Source: Brevundimonas naejangsanensis (GTDB lineage Bacteria; Pseudomonadota; Alphaproteobacteria; Caulobacterales; Caulobacteraceae). Taken from it: DNA of 64,000 nucleotides. This document shows, piece by piece, positions 17,832 through 27,002 of this stretch. Position numbers and translations under genes: made by a program. The stretch is from assembly GCF_003627995.1 (NCBI RefSeq), contig NZ_CP032707.1:231001-295000 (forward strand), read 5' to 3'. A model generated the notes under the pieces. The model worked only from the letters and a program-made list of their open reading frames with translations, was not told where the DNA came from and searched no databases. Position 1 is the first letter of the stretch, and the number at the start of each line of letters is the position of its first letter.

Positions 17832-18680
17832 TCAGCCGCGGGAAGGCGCAGCCGCGACGGTCGTGCAGCGAATCTCGCCGACGCCCTCGAACACGCAGGT
17901 CGCCGCGCTGCCGACGCCCACGCGGTGCACGCCGGTGACGGCGCCCGTGGACACCAGGGTCCCGGCGGCCAGGGGACGCCCCAGCCGGGCGCGATGCTCC
18001 AGCAGGAAGCGCACCGATTCCAGCGCCCCGCCCGCCAGCGACAGCGAGCCGCCGCGCCCGACGCTGACGCCGTCGATGACGGTCTCGACCGCGATGTCGT
18101 CCAGGCGCGCGCGCCAGTCGGTCAGTTCCGGGCCGATGACCAGGCCGAGGTTGTTGCCGAAGTCCGAGGCCACGACCACCGGGCCCAGGTCGTTGATGGT
18201 GGACAGTGGGCTGCCGGACAACTCCACCCCGATGAAGACCGCCTCGACCTGGTCCGCCGCCGCCTCCAGGGTCCAGTCGGTGCGGGTCGGATCGACGTCG
18301 GGACCGATGCGGGCGACGAATTCAGCCTCGATCGCCGCGAAGCCGCCTTCGATGACAGGCAGCGGCGTCGGCGCCTCGCCGACGGTCCAGACGCGGTCGG
18401 CCAAGACCGCGCCGGCCACCCGATGCGCGCCCAGCGCCGCCTGCAGGTCGGGCGCCACGCCCCCCACCTTCCAGCCGACCGGACGAGCGTCACAGAGGCC
18501 GATGGCGGCCTCCTGAATCGCATAGGCGCGCGCGAGGTCAGCCGGGATCGCGCCCGGATAGTCCGGCAGCGCCCGGGCGGCGCGGCGCGCGGCGACGAAG
18601 GCCTCGGCGATGGCCAGTTCGGCGGGCGTGACCTCAACGATCCTTTCGCCGCGTCCCTTGAACTCGCTCGAACCGATCAT
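17832..18680 (-). CDS. 2-keto-4-pentenoate hydratase / fumarylacetoacetase-fold protein
   Basis: A 282-residue member of the MhpD-like hydratase/decarboxylase family. Visible family features are VGWKVGG, EAEFVARIG (metal-ligand Glu region), GVELSGSPL and NNLGLVIGPE. Such enzymes hydrate or decarboxylate short 2-keto acids using a divalent metal. It is encoded just upstream of the locus regulator, in the same direction, and is the last alginate-locus gene before the tRNA-derived repeat. Its role in sugar-acid breakdown is unclear and it may handle an alternative keto-acid intermediate. The ATG follows GGGGTGG. Confidence 0.75.
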   Translation of the reverse strand: MIGSSEFKGRGERIVEVTPAELAIAEAFVAARRAARALPDYPGAIPADLARAYAIQEAAIGLCDARPVGWKVGGVAPDLQAALGAHRVAGAVLADRVWTVGEAPTPLPVIEGGFAAIEAEFVARIGPDVDPTRTDWTLEAAADQVEAVFIGVELSGSPLSTINDLGPVVVASDFGNNLGLVIGPELTDWRARLDDIAVETVIDGVSVGRGGSLSLAGGALESVRFLLEHRARLGRPLAAGTLVSTGAVTGVHRVGVGSAATCVFEGVGEIRCTTVAAAPSRG

Positions 18681-18851
18681 GACGCCACCCCACTGAAAGC
18701 CGGCTAATGGTCAAAGAAGAAGGCGGGTGTCAATGTATTCACCGCCGCCCCTCACATCGCTCCGCTCGCGACCGAAGCTGGCATGACCACGCCGGATAGA
18801 CGATCTGCGGCCGGATCAACGAAAAGCGCGACGCCATCCGGCCAAGACAAC

Positions 18852-18950
18852 AAAACCCCCGTAGCGAGGGCTGCGGGGGTTTGGGATCTTGGGTGCGGGA
18901 GCAGGATTTGGGCGATACCTCATACCGATAATCCGATTTATGACGTAACT
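18852..18950. repeat. left copy of att-like direct repeat with tRNA-fMet 3' end
   Basis: The first 59 bases (18852-18910) are identical to 28878-28936. Weaker similarity, interrupted by single mismatches, continues for about 40 bases. The 21-base stretch 18890-18910 equals the 3' end of the tRNA-fMet gene at 61190-61210. The sequence to its right is not tRNA, so this is a junction and not a tRNA gene. It is read as the left attachment site of an integrated element. Confidence 0.75.
18853..18882 (-). terminator. hairpin terminator in the left att-like repeat
   Basis: AAACCCCCG and CGGGGGTTT form a stem, with an inner AGC/GCT pairing. On the minus strand the stem ends in a run of T. In the ancestral arrangement it would terminate transcription coming out of a tRNA-fMet/rRNA operon. 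Confidence 0.5.
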
Positions 18951-19119
18951 ACGCTGGTGGCGTTCAAAGCCCCCATGCCCGATTAGAGAAGCCGGTCATT
19001 TGTGTCCTACCCGAAAGAGGACATTCCAATGCCAGTGCCGACGTCCGCTTTCGGGAGAGGAGCTTAGAACCGAATTCGACCGTACCAGACTCGCAGAGCG
19101 CCAGCTTTTCGCATCGGGT

Positions 19120-19354
19120 CTACAAGCGCCCACACCGCCAAGGACGTCTCGGCGCTAGGCCCAAGCCCGCCGTATGCAAGGGGATCGCGACGTAGGCCAG
19201 CGCCTGCCATTCGACCAAGGCGCCTAGCGGCCCGCCATCAAATCCTATCGCCAAGGTAACGTTGAGGAGGAGCCGGTGGCCTGCCTCCATCGCCGTGCAG
19301 ATCAGGATGACGGCCAGCGCGCACCGCGCCGGCGTCGGGTGAGTTTGCGCTCAT
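19120..19354 (-). pseudogene. broken small membrane-protein gene
   Basis: From ATG 19354 the frame starts MSANSPDAGA and soon loses sense. A shifted frame then continues as a hydrophobic segment (ALAVILICTAMEAGHRLLL... TLAIGF...AYVAIPLHTAGLG) to a stop at 19120. It follows the DUF3429 gene after eight bases and was probably the third gene of that operon. The family is not recognised and the call rests on the hydrophobic reading only. Confidence 0.35.
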
Positions 19355-19362
19355 CTTGAGCG

Positions 19363-19807
19363 TCAAGTCATGAATTCGGCGGCGACTAGGCACAGACCAA
19401 CCGTCAGGGTCAGCCATAGACGAAGTCGGCCATACCACTCGGGAAGGTCGCCCAGCCTGACACATCTCAGGTCATAGACCAGAAAGAGCAAGAAACCGGC
19501 GGCCAGCCGGACCAGACCGATCGGCGTCGGGGCGAACGCCATGCCCCAGCGCCGGGAGGACGCTGACCGCATAGGGCGACAGCCGAGCTTCGCTGCGCAA
19601 CGTCGCGACGCCCCAGTGCACGCCGCCCATGAAGGACAGAATGACCGCCCCGTAGAGCCGAAGCGCGCCCGCGACCTGGTCGGGATCGCCCAGCCCGAAC
19701 GCCAGAGCCCCCGTCAGGACGGCAAAAGGCAGGACCCCGGACCAGCCCAGGATCATCGCCGGGCGCGGGGCCTGGGTCACGGCCTCTTGCTCCCGCGTTC
19801 CAGGCAA
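19363..19807 (-). pseudogene. DUF3429 membrane protein gene, frameshifted
   Basis: The first part encodes GWSGVLPFAVLTGALAFG...YGAVILSFMGGVHWGVATL...SVLPAL, a typical DUF3429 start with the GGVHWG motif. The rest of the family (WGMAFAPTPIGLVRLAAGFLLFLVYDLR...) continues in another frame to 19363. The break lies in the run of four C at 19544-19547, where one fewer base would restore a single frame. DUF3429 proteins are small inner-membrane proteins often found beside DCC thiol-disulfide proteins, as here. The start may be ATG 19756 (MILGWSG), since the longer version overlaps the DCC gene by 31 bases. Confidence 0.65.
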
Positions 19808-20199
19808 CGAACGACCGTCTGCAGACGAGGACGAAGGCGCAGGAAACCTCTGTAGGCGAGCTCCAGAATTCCGCCAACAGGTCGGGTCGCCGCTAGTCGG
19901 CCCAGCCAGCTCAGGGCCGGAAGCTCGCGCCAGACCGCGGCGAAGGCGGCGGCTCCGCTAACGGTCCGGCCGTCTGAACCGCGCACATGAAACCGCCGCA
20001 GCAGCGCGGCGCGATCCATGTCCCCGACGTCATGTCGCGTCACATCGAGAAAGGACAGCCGACGGTGACGGTCCAGCCGCCGCATGACCCTGATTTCCCG
20101 AGAGCAGAGCGGGCACCCGCCGTCGTAATAGACGATCATGCCGGAGGCCGGCGCCTCTGTCCGATCATGAAGACGCGTCACGGTCTCGAAACTCCACAT
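19777..20199 (-). CDS. DCC-family thiol-disulfide protein (DUF393)
   Basis: A 140-residue protein with the diagnostic N-terminal YYDGGCPLC motif (Cys29 and Cys32 from the chosen start) and the R-x-x-x-LDRHRRLSFLDV stretch. The family is thioredoxin-like and thought to act in disulfide chemistry. ATG 20199 is chosen because GACGAGG lies just upstream; the longer frame to 20388 runs antisense-like into the neighbouring gene and adds low-complexity residues. It is followed by the DUF3429 gene, a common pairing. Confidence 0.75.
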   Translation of the reverse strand: MWSFETVTRLHDRTEAPASGMIVYYDGGCPLCSREIRVMRRLDRHRRLSFLDVTRHDVGDMDRAALLRRFHVRGSDGRTVSGAAAFAAVWRELPALSWLGRLAATRPVGGILELAYRGFLRLRPRLQTVVRCLERGSKRP

Positions 20200-20284
20200 G
20201 GCGCCTCGTCCGATACGCGCCAGCCCGCCCTGTGGATCAGACGGCCCGGGCGGGGGCGACGACCGTTCGCCTTCAAGTTCGAAC

Positions 20285-20785
20285 TCAGTGCGTCGGCAAA
20301 TGCTGGCGGATGGCGGCCGTGGCGCAGCCCTCGTCGCCGGCCGCCCCACCGGCCCCCGCCACGCCGAGGGCGCCGATGACCTGACCATCGACGATCAGGG
20401 GCACGCCGCCGCCCAGCAGCAGCAGTTCGTCCAGGGTGTTGAGGTTCTGGGACGTGGGGTCATTGCGCGCCCGTTCGGCCAGGACGCTGGTCGCGGTTTT
20501 GGTCGACAGCGCCGTATAGGCCTTGCGTTGCGCCGCCAGGGTGTTGTGCGGTCCGACGACGTCGTCGCGCTGCAAGGCGACCAGGTTGCCGCTGCGGTCG
20601 ACCACCGCCGCCACTGCAGAGCGACCCTGGGCGTGACAGGTGGACAGCACGCCGTCCAGCAGCCGGTTGGCCAGGTCCAGAGAGACATCCTGACGAACCA
20701 GAACGCCGTTGGCCGCCGGAGCGTCCTGCGCCGGAGCCGCGCTGATAAAGGCCGCCGCCGCCAGAAGGGAAAGGGAAAAGGTCAT
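20285..20785 (-). CDS. exported GlcG/HbpS-like heme-binding-fold protein
   Basis: A 166-residue protein with a signal peptide (MTFSLSLLAAAAFISAAPAQ). The remainder is a GlcG/DUF336 domain: SAVAAVVDRSGNLVALQRDD, the AQRKAYTALSTKTAT helix and LLLGGGVPLIVDGQVIGALGVAGA. Family members bind heme or act as small-molecule-sensing domains in the periplasm. ATG 20785 follows AAAGGACC. It ends the minus-strand group led by the ABC exporter genes, 47 bases after the ATPase gene, and may share its transcript. Confidence 0.8.
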   Translation of the reverse strand: MTFSLSLLAAAAFISAAPAQDAPAANGVLVRQDVSLDLANRLLDGVLSTCHAQGRSAVAAVVDRSGNLVALQRDDVVGPHNTLAAQRKAYTALSTKTATSVLAERARNDPTSQNLNTLDELLLLGGGVPLIVDGQVIGALGVAGAGGAAGDEGCATAAIRQHLPTH

Positions 20786-20832
20786 CGTCTGGTCCTTTGA
20801 ATCAGAGCGGCGGGCATGCCCCGTCATCCGGG

Positions 20833-21555
20833 TCAGGAATGAGGCAGGTCGGCGCGAATCTCGTGCCCGACCACATCATTGGAGATCAGCAGCCCGTCGC
20901 TGAGCATCAGGCGGCGGGTGCAGCGGGCGGCGACGCCCTCGTCGTGGGTGCAGATCAGGAAGGTCGCCCCCTCCTCCCGGTTCACCTCGCGCATGAGGTC
21001 CAGCACGCGGTCGGCCGAGACGCGATCCAGGTTACCCGTGGGCTCGTCGGCGATAATCAGGTCGGGCTGGTTCATCAGGGCGCGGGCGATGGCGACACGC
21101 TGCTTCTGGCCGCCCGACAGGCGCGTCGCCGGATAGTCAATGCGATCCTCGAGCCCCACCCGCGCCAGCAGGCCACGCGCGCGGTCGCGCATCTGGCGCG
21201 ACATGCCGCCGGCCGGCGCGGCGGCGGGAAAGGCGACGTTCTCCATCGCGGTGAAGTCGGGCAGCAGATGATGAAACTGGAAGACGAAGCCCAGCCGCTC
21301 GTTGCGGAACCGCGCCCGCCGGGCCTGGGACAGACCGTCCACGGTTTCGCCGCTGATCGACAGGGAGCCCGCCGTCTGGCGCAGCAACAGGCCGATGATC
21401 GACAGCAGGGTCGACTTGCCCGACCCCGACGCCCCCAGCAGGGCGACCAGCTCGCCCCGGTCCAGATCCAGGTCGACGCCTTTCAGCACACGGGTTTCTT
21501 CTTCCCCGTTGCGGAAGACCTTTTCGATCCCCCTCGCCTGCAGCACGCGCGTCAT
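20833..21555 (-). CDS. ABC transporter ATPase, MacB/LolD-like
   Basis: A 240-residue ATPase with Walker A GASGSGKST, Q-loop VFQFHHLLPDFTAMENV, signature LSGGQKQRVAIARAL, Walker B LIIADEPTGNLD and H-loop CTHD. The LLPDFTAMENV segment is typical of the LolD/MacB branch, which powers periplasm-facing extrusion rather than transport across the membrane. Its start overlaps the permease stop by four bases (ATGA). The complete system is adaptor, permease and ATPase in that order. Confidence 0.9.
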   Translation of the reverse strand: MTRVLQARGIEKVFRNGEEETRVLKGVDLDLDRGELVALLGASGSGKSTLLSIIGLLLRQTAGSLSISGETVDGLSQARRARFRNERLGFVFQFHHLLPDFTAMENVAFPAAAPAGGMSRQMRDRARGLLARVGLEDRIDYPATRLSGGQKQRVAIARALMNQPDLIIADEPTGNLDRVSADRVLDLMREVNREEGATFLICTHDEGVAARCTRRLMLSDGLLISNDVVGHEIRADLPHS

Positions 21556-22757
21556 TGCTGAATCGCCTCCAGCGGATCGACCCGGGAGGCCGAACGGGCG
21601 GGCAGGATCGAGGCAATCACCGCCCCGAACGTGGTCAGGACCAGGGCCGCGACATAGCCTCCCTGCTCCGGCGCGATGGGCAGGGCCGAGGTTCCGTCAG
21701 GCTTGACGATCCCTTGCAGCCAGAGACACAGGCCGTAGCCGCTGGCGCAGCCGATCAGGGCGCCGACCAGCCCGATGATTAGACCTTGCAGCAGGAAGAC
21801 CCACAGGATGAAGCCGCCCGGCACGCCGAAGGCGCGCATGATGCCGACCTCGCCGCGCCGTCTGTAGGCGGACAGGACCAGGGCGCTGGCCACGCCGATG
21901 ATGATGGAGATCAGCGAAAAGATCTGGATCAGCGTTCCGGTCTGCCCCTGTGCATTCAGCGCGTCCTCCAGGCTCAGGTTCTTTTCCTGCCAGGGCGTGG
22001 CGCGCAGCCCCGTCGCATCGGCCAGAAAACGCGCGACCGCGCGGGCGTCGTCCGGGTTCTTCAGCTTGACCTCGATATTGGTCACGCCTTCGGGCAGGAC
22101 GAACAAGGGCCGCGCCGTCTGCAACGACATGAAGGCCACCCGTTCATCCAGGCTCTGCAGGCCGGTGCGGAACACGCCCTTCACCGTCAGTTGACGCTCC
22201 ACGCCGCGGTCGGTCCGCAGCAGGATGGACTGCCCTGCGCTCAAACCCAGATCCTCGGCCATGCGCACCCCGATCAACAGGCCGTCCGCGCCCAGATCGC
22301 CGTCGCCGCTGATGATCTTGGGCGTGATCTGGGAGATGGCGTCGATCCCCTGCGGGTCCACGCCCAGGATCGACACCGGCGACACCGCCTCGCTCTTCAC
22401 CAGGAAGGCGCTGCCGGAAATCTGCGGGCTGATGGCCGAGACGGCGGGGTTGGCCCGCAGCAGTTGCACGATCATCGGCCAGTCGCGGATCTGCTTGCGC
22501 TGGAAGGTGGACACCAGGGCGACCGATTCCACTGGCAAGTCCGGTCCCGCCAGAACCCGCGCCACGCGCGTCGGCGGCTCCAGGCTGACATGGGCGCTGT
22601 CGCCCGTGACCTGATCGGTCAGCCGCACGGCCAGGCCGGCGATCAGGGCGGTGATGAAGACGAACACCGTCACCCCCAGCGCCACCCCCGCGATCAGCAG
22701 CAGAGTCTGGCTGGGATTGGACAGCAGATACCGCCGCGCGACCTTGAGGGCGAACAC
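21552..22757 (-). CDS. ABC transporter permease, FtsX/MacB-like
   Basis: A 401-residue permease. One N-terminal membrane helix (about 15-40) precedes a large periplasmic domain, and three C-terminal helices (about 275-390) form the FtsX region ending in ARSASRVDPLEAIQQ. This topology matches LolC/E and MacB permeases, which act as mechanotransmitters. It lies 4 bases after the adaptor gene and overlaps the ATPase gene. The substrate is unknown; lipoprotein, siderophore or drug efflux are all possible. Confidence 0.88.
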   Translation of the reverse strand: MFALKVARRYLLSNPSQTLLLIAGVALGVTVFVFITALIAGLAVRLTDQVTGDSAHVSLEPPTRVARVLAGPDLPVESVALVSTFQRKQIRDWPMIVQLLRANPAVSAISPQISGSAFLVKSEAVSPVSILGVDPQGIDAISQITPKIISGDGDLGADGLLIGVRMAEDLGLSAGQSILLRTDRGVERQLTVKGVFRTGLQSLDERVAFMSLQTARPLFVLPEGVTNIEVKLKNPDDARAVARFLADATGLRATPWQEKNLSLEDALNAQGQTGTLIQIFSLISIIIGVASALVLSAYRRRGEVGIMRAFGVPGGFILWVFLLQGLIIGLVGALIGCASGYGLCLWLQGIVKPDGTSALPIAPEQGGYVAALVLTTFGAVIASILPARSASRVDPLEAIQQ

Positions 22758-22761
22758 GGCC

Positions 22762-23835
22762 TCAGTCTTCCGTCTTGGGCGCTACGGGTCGGACGCGGGC
22801 GCCCACCCGCGCCGAGGCGGGGTCCAGAACCACGCGGTCGCCCGCCGCCAGGCCGCGCTCGATCAGGGCGTTGACCGTGGGCCACCGCGCCACCACGACC
22901 GCGCGTTCGCGCACGATGTCGTCGGCGTCGACCACATAGACCTTGGGCGCGGCGGTGGCGTCCGCTACGGCGCTGCGCGGCAGTACGATGGCGCCGGATC
23001 GCTGTCCGACGACGATGGTCACGTCGATTGAACGTCCGGGCGACAGGGACGGGCCCGCCTCGGGCGCCAGCTTCACCAGCCGACCGCCCGTGGCCGCATC
23101 GACCTGGGGCGAGACCTCGGTCACGCGGGCGGCGAAGATCGTGGAGGTTCCGGACAGGGACGCGCGGGCGGTCATGCCGGGACGAAGGGCGTCGGCGTAG
23201 GCTTCCTCAACCTCGGCGCGGATTTCGACCCCGGCCGCCGATCCCAGTTCGAACAGGGTCTCGCCCGCGGCCACCACCTGGCCGTTGTCGATAGGCCGCA
23301 CCAGCACCACCCCGCTCATCGGCGCGCGGATGGTGAACTCCCGCGCGCGTTCGGCGGAGGCCCGCACGGCGGCGGCGGCGGCGGCCACATTGGCCTCGGC
23401 GGCCTGCAGCGCGGTTCGGGCGGCGTCCAGAGCGGCTGGCGCGGCGAAGCCCCGCTCGCTCAGCGTTCGGGTGCGCTCGTATTTCAGACGAGCGTCGGCG
23501 GCCTCGGCGCGGGCGGCGCGTTCACGCGCCAGATCGGCCTCGGTCTGGGCCTGCTCTACGGAGGCGAGGATGACGGCCAGCGGGTCGCCGGCGGCGACGC
23601 GGTCGCCGTCGTCGTGCATCAGGCGCACCACCTGGCCCGGATTGGGCGACGCCACCTGGACCAGATCCATCGGCCGCGCCCGCCCCACCACCGAGAGGCC
23701 AAGCTCCACCGTCTGCGGCTCGACCGTCGCCACGGCCACCTCGGGCGGGCGACGCAACAGTATGGCCGCCGTCACGGCCAGTCCGACCAGGACGGCCACG
23801 GCGAGGACGATGAACTGTTTTCGATTGGGCCGCAT
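22762..23835 (-). CDS. periplasmic adaptor (HlyD/RND membrane-fusion family)
   Basis: A 357-residue adaptor with one N-terminal helix (about 8-27), a split lipoyl domain ([20 protein letters not shown] and [21 protein letters not shown]), an alanine-rich coiled-coil hairpin between them, and a beta-barrel/membrane-proximal part. It would link the FtsX-like permease to an outer-membrane channel encoded elsewhere. ATG 23835 (MRPNRKQF) is chosen because it places the helix at the N-terminus; the longer frame to 23922 adds a charged leader. Confidence 0.85.
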   Translation of the reverse strand: MRPNRKQFIVLAVAVLVGLAVTAAILLRRPPEVAVATVEPQTVELGLSVVGRARPMDLVQVASPNPGQVVRLMHDDGDRVAAGDPLAVILASVEQAQTEADLARERAARAEAADARLKYERTRTLSERGFAAPAALDAARTALQAAEANVAAAAAAVRASAERAREFTIRAPMSGVVLVRPIDNGQVVAAGETLFELGSAAGVEIRAEVEEAYADALRPGMTARASLSGTSTIFAARVTEVSPQVDAATGGRLVKLAPEAGPSLSPGRSIDVTIVVGQRSGAIVLPRSAVADATAAPKVYVVDADDIVRERAVVVARWPTVNALIERGLAAGDRVVLDPASARVGARVRPVAPKTED

Positions 23836-24328
23836 GAAGGGTCTCTGACGATCGCGATCCGCGACGAAACGATCCTGCGGCGGTCGCCATGGATCGGCAA
23901 GCCTGTGGGCGCCGCGCGGCAAGCGGCCTTGCGCCCGAGAGGCGTAAAGATCAACTCCGGGCAGCGACGCAGCGCGGTGCTCGACGGCGTAGCCGACCGC
24001 ACGCCGAACTTGCGCGCCTCATAACTGGCGGAAGCGACGACCGCGCGCGAGGCAGCGTGTCCGAACCTCCGCCGCCCTTGCCGGAGCAAGAGTCTCTAAC
24101 CTTCAGCTGCAAGGGCCTCAAGGCGCCAGTTCCGATCATTGGAAACTGGCGCAAAAAGCCGACATTCGCATCTCCCAGTGGATGGACGTCCCGTCGCAGA
24201 CTCCGGTTCTGGACGAGTTATCACACGCCCTTGGTCGAAACGTTGCAGAACGACAGCCGTTCTGAAGCTTGGCCTTCGTGATAACGGTCTAGCCCCCGGC
24301 CATTGGTAACGCTTCCGGGGTTGTCCTC
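23836..24328. other. divergent intergenic region with a hairpin
   Basis: This gap separates the minus-strand exporter operon from the plus-strand TonB receptor gene and must hold both promoters. A strong inverted repeat, GCGCCAGTTCC with GGAAACTGGCGC, lies at 24123-24152 (one bulged base, 7-nt loop). No T tract follows in the useful direction. No further gene is seen. Confidence 0.5.
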
Positions 24329-26941
24329 ATGTCATTCGCCTCTCGTCGCACCGCAGCCTGGCTGCTGGCGAGCACTGCGCTTTGCGCGCCCATCCTTGGC
24401 CTGCCCGCTGTAGCGGCCGCCCAGGCGGCCTCCCCGGAGACCGCGACCGAAGTCAGCGAGATCGTCGTCACTGGCCAGCGCGAGGCCCAGCGCGCCGCTA
24501 TCGAAGTCAAGCGACGCCAGTTCGAGGTCATGGATGCGGTGTCGTCGGACGACATCGGCAAGCTGCCGGACCACAACACCGCCGCCGCCCTGCGCCGCAT
24601 CCCGGGCGTGTCGATCATGGAGGATCAGGGCGAGCCGCGCTGGCCGATCCTGCGCGGCCTGGCCTCGACCTACAACCGCACCACCATCGACGGGGCCTTC
24701 GTCGGCTCGGTCGACGAGAGCGCCCGCACCGTGCCGATGGACATCGTCCCCTCGGTCATGGCCGGCCGCCTGGAAGTCATCAAGACGGTGACGCCCGAGA
24801 ACGACGGCAACGCCATCGGCGGCGTCATCAATGTGCGCACCCGCAGCGCCTTTGACCGCAAGGGCCCCTTCTTCGACGGCATGGGCTCCTACGGCGTCTA
24901 TGAGCGCAGCGGCGACGTGCGCAACGACGACCCTTCCTATCGCCTCAGCTTCGCCACCGGCCGCCGCTTCGGCGCCAATGACGAATGGGGCGTGGTGATC
25001 GGCGCCTCGCACGAGCAGCTGGACTACGACATCCCCCAGGTCGAGGTCGCCGCCCCCTCGGTCCGCGAATACGACGCCGACGGCAAGCCGGTGAACTCGG
25101 GCGCCGCGACCGGCAGCGGCATCCAGGTGCCGACCCAGCACCGCCTGTTCTGGTACAATAACACCAAGCAGCGCTCGGGCCTGAACGGCAAGCTGGAGTG
25201 GCGTCCGAACGAGGACTTCCGCTGGGAAGCCTCGGCTCTGTGGGCCAGCATGGAGGACGACGAGGAGCGCATCGAGTTCCGCACCGAGCCGAACGGCAAC
25301 GTCGCCAGCCAGACGGCCACCTCGGGCGTCTTCGCGGCGGGCCGCAACATCGTGGGCCTGAACCAGCCCATCACCCAGCGCGAGATCGGCCTGGTCCGCA
25401 GCGGCTTCCAATGGGACGCCACGCCCCAGTGGACGCTGGACGGCGACCTGTCCTGGTCGACCGCGGCGCTGGAGACGCCGAACACCGCCTATGAGTTCCG
25501 CACGGCGGCCAATTCCAACTTCGGCTTCAGCTACGACACCTCGGACTTCTTCCCAGTCTTCACGCCGACCAACCCGGCGACGTTCCGCGACGCCTCGCTC
25601 TACAACCTACAGCAACGCCGGGTGTCCCTGACCACCAGCGACGAAGACACGGTGCAGGCCCGCTTCAACGCCGCCTTCGACGACGGCGGCTTCGATCACA
25701 ACCTTAAGATCAAGGTCGGCGGCCTGCTGCGTTCCAGCGAGCGCTCCTTCGCCAACAGCCGCACCGATTACAAGACCGCGCCAGGCTTCGCCTTCACCTT
25801 CGACGAAGTGAACGTCGCCGGACCGACCGAACTGATCCAGGGGCGCTATCCGTTCGGCGACCGCATCGACACGGCGGCGGCCGAAAGCTTCTTCGAGGCC
25901 AACCGCGGCCGGTTCACCGCGACGAGCTCGCTGCCGACCGGCAACTACGACGTGACCGAGGACGTCTACGCCGCCTATGGCCAGGCCAGCTATCGCATCG
26001 GCGACGTCACCCTGCTCGGCGGGCTGCGCTACGAGAAGACCGAGGTGGAATCCCAGGCCGTCCGCAACACCGGCGGCGTCCTGACCCCGGCCCAAAACGA
26101 AGGCGGCTATGAGAACTGGCTGCCTAGCGTCCACCTGCGCTGGGACGTGCGCGAGGACATGGTGGTGCGCGCCGCCTGGACCAACACCATCGGCCGCGGC
26201 GACTTCGGCTCGCTGGCCGCCAGCGAGAACCTGAGCTTCGACGGCTCGCAACCCACCCTGTCGCGCGGCAATCCCAACCTGAAGCCGCGTGAAAGCGAAG
26301 GCTTCGACCTTTCGTTCGAATACTATCCGACCGACGGCCTGGTCTCGGTCGCGGTCTTCAGCAAGTCGATCGACAACGAGATCTTCACCCTCAGCGGGGT
26401 CGAGCGGATGGACGTCGGTCGGGGCGTGGAGGACGTCCTGGTCTCGACCCCGACGAACGCCCAGTCGGCCGAGATCCGCGGCATCGAGCTGGGCTTCCAG
26501 CAGGCCCTGACCATGCTGCCGGCGCCCTTCGACGGCTTCGGCGTCAGCGCCAACGCCACCTTCCTGGACACCGAGTTCACCTTCCTGACCTCGGCGGGCG
26601 AACGCCACACCGGCCTGTTCCAGCAGCCGGACACCACCACCAACGCCTCGATCTATTACCAGCGCGGCCCGCTGGAGGCGCGCATCTCGCACAACTACGT
26701 CGGCGGCTTCCTGGAGACGATCAACGACACCATCCCTAACGCCGACCAGTACTGGAAGGGTCGTCACCTCTATGACGCCTCGATCAGCTGGCGTTTCGAC
26801 AACGGCATGACGGTCTTCGTCGAGGGCCAGAACCTGAACGACGCGGGCCGCCGCGAAGTGACCGGCCCGGGCCGGACCTATCTGCAGGAGTCCGCCGAAT
26901 ACGGGCGCACCTTCTGGCTCGGCCTGTCCGCCAGCTTCTGA
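24329..26941 (+). CDS. TonB-dependent receptor
   Basis: An 870-residue outer-membrane receptor. The signal peptide (about 1-32) ends AAAQA, the TonB box is SEIVVTGQ, the plug includes DDIGKLPDHNTAAALRRIPG and the C-terminus ends in LSASF. It belongs to the same broad group as the alginate-locus receptor but is clearly a separate lineage. A following gene encodes a secreted propeller-like protein, which may bind or process the ligand. The substrate is not known. It is inside the segment bounded by the two 59-base repeats. Confidence 0.88.
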   Translation: MSFASRRTAAWLLASTALCAPILGLPAVAAAQAASPETATEVSEIVVTGQREAQRAAIEVKRRQFEVMDAVSSDDIGKLPDHNTAAALRRIPGVSIMEDQGEPRWPILRGLASTYNRTTIDGAFVGSVDESARTVPMDIVPSVMAGRLEVIKTVTPENDGNAIGGVINVRTRSAFDRKGPFFDGMGSYGVYERSGDVRNDDPSYRLSFATGRRFGANDEWGVVIGASHEQLDYDIPQVEVAAPSVREYDADGKPVNSGAATGSGIQVPTQHRLFWYNNTKQRSGLNGKLEWRPNEDFRWEASALWASMEDDEERIEFRTEPNGNVASQTATSGVFAAGRNIVGLNQPITQREIGLVRSGFQWDATPQWTLDGDLSWSTAALETPNTAYEFRTAANSNFGFSYDTSDFFPVFTPTNPATFRDASLYNLQQRRVSLTTSDEDTVQARFNAAFDDGGFDHNLKIKVGGLLRSSERSFANSRTDYKTAPGFAFTFDEVNVAGPTELIQGRYPFGDRIDTAAAESFFEANRGRFTATSSLPTGNYDVTEDVYAAYGQASYRIGDVTLLGGLRYEKTEVESQAVRNTGGVLTPAQNEGGYENWLPSVHLRWDVREDMVVRAAWTNTIGRGDFGSLAASENLSFDGSQPTLSRGNPNLKPRESEGFDLSFEYYPTDGLVSVAVFSKSIDNEIFTLSGVERMDVGRGVEDVLVSTPTNAQSAEIRGIELGFQQALTMLPAPFDGFGVSANATFLDTEFTFLTSAGERHTGLFQQPDTTTNASIYYQRGPLEARISHNYVGGFLETINDTIPNADQYWKGRHLYDASISWRFDNGMTVFVEGQNLNDAGRREVTGPGRTYLQESAEYGRTFWLGLSASF

Positions 26942-26952
26942 TCCTGCCCTTC

Positions 26953-26989
26953 AGGCCGCCTTTCCCATCGGGAAGGCGGCCTTTCTGTC
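26953..26989 (+). terminator. strong rho-independent terminator after the TonB receptor gene
   Basis: AGGCCGCCTT(T)CCC and GGGAAGGCGGCCT form a 13-bp stem with one bulge and a 3-nt loop, followed by TTTCTGTCT. It lies between the receptor stop (26941) and the next start (27003), so the downstream gene depends on readthrough or its own promoter. Confidence 0.8.
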
Positions 26990-27002
26990 TGAAAGCTCCG
27001 CC

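Larger units (their letters stand above)
18683..19119. other. non-coding stretch holding the left att-like repeat
   Basis: No convincing gene is present. It contains the presumed promoter of the hydratase gene at its left side and the tRNA-derived repeat (18852-18950). The remaining sequence to 19119 shows no recognisable feature. Confidence 0.5.

Noticed and set aside
18890..18910. Possible extra tRNA-fMet gene at the left repeat (also at 28916-28936)
   Set aside because: Only the 3' 21 bases match tRNA; the anticodon arm, D-arm and 5' end are absent, so these are attachment-site remnants.
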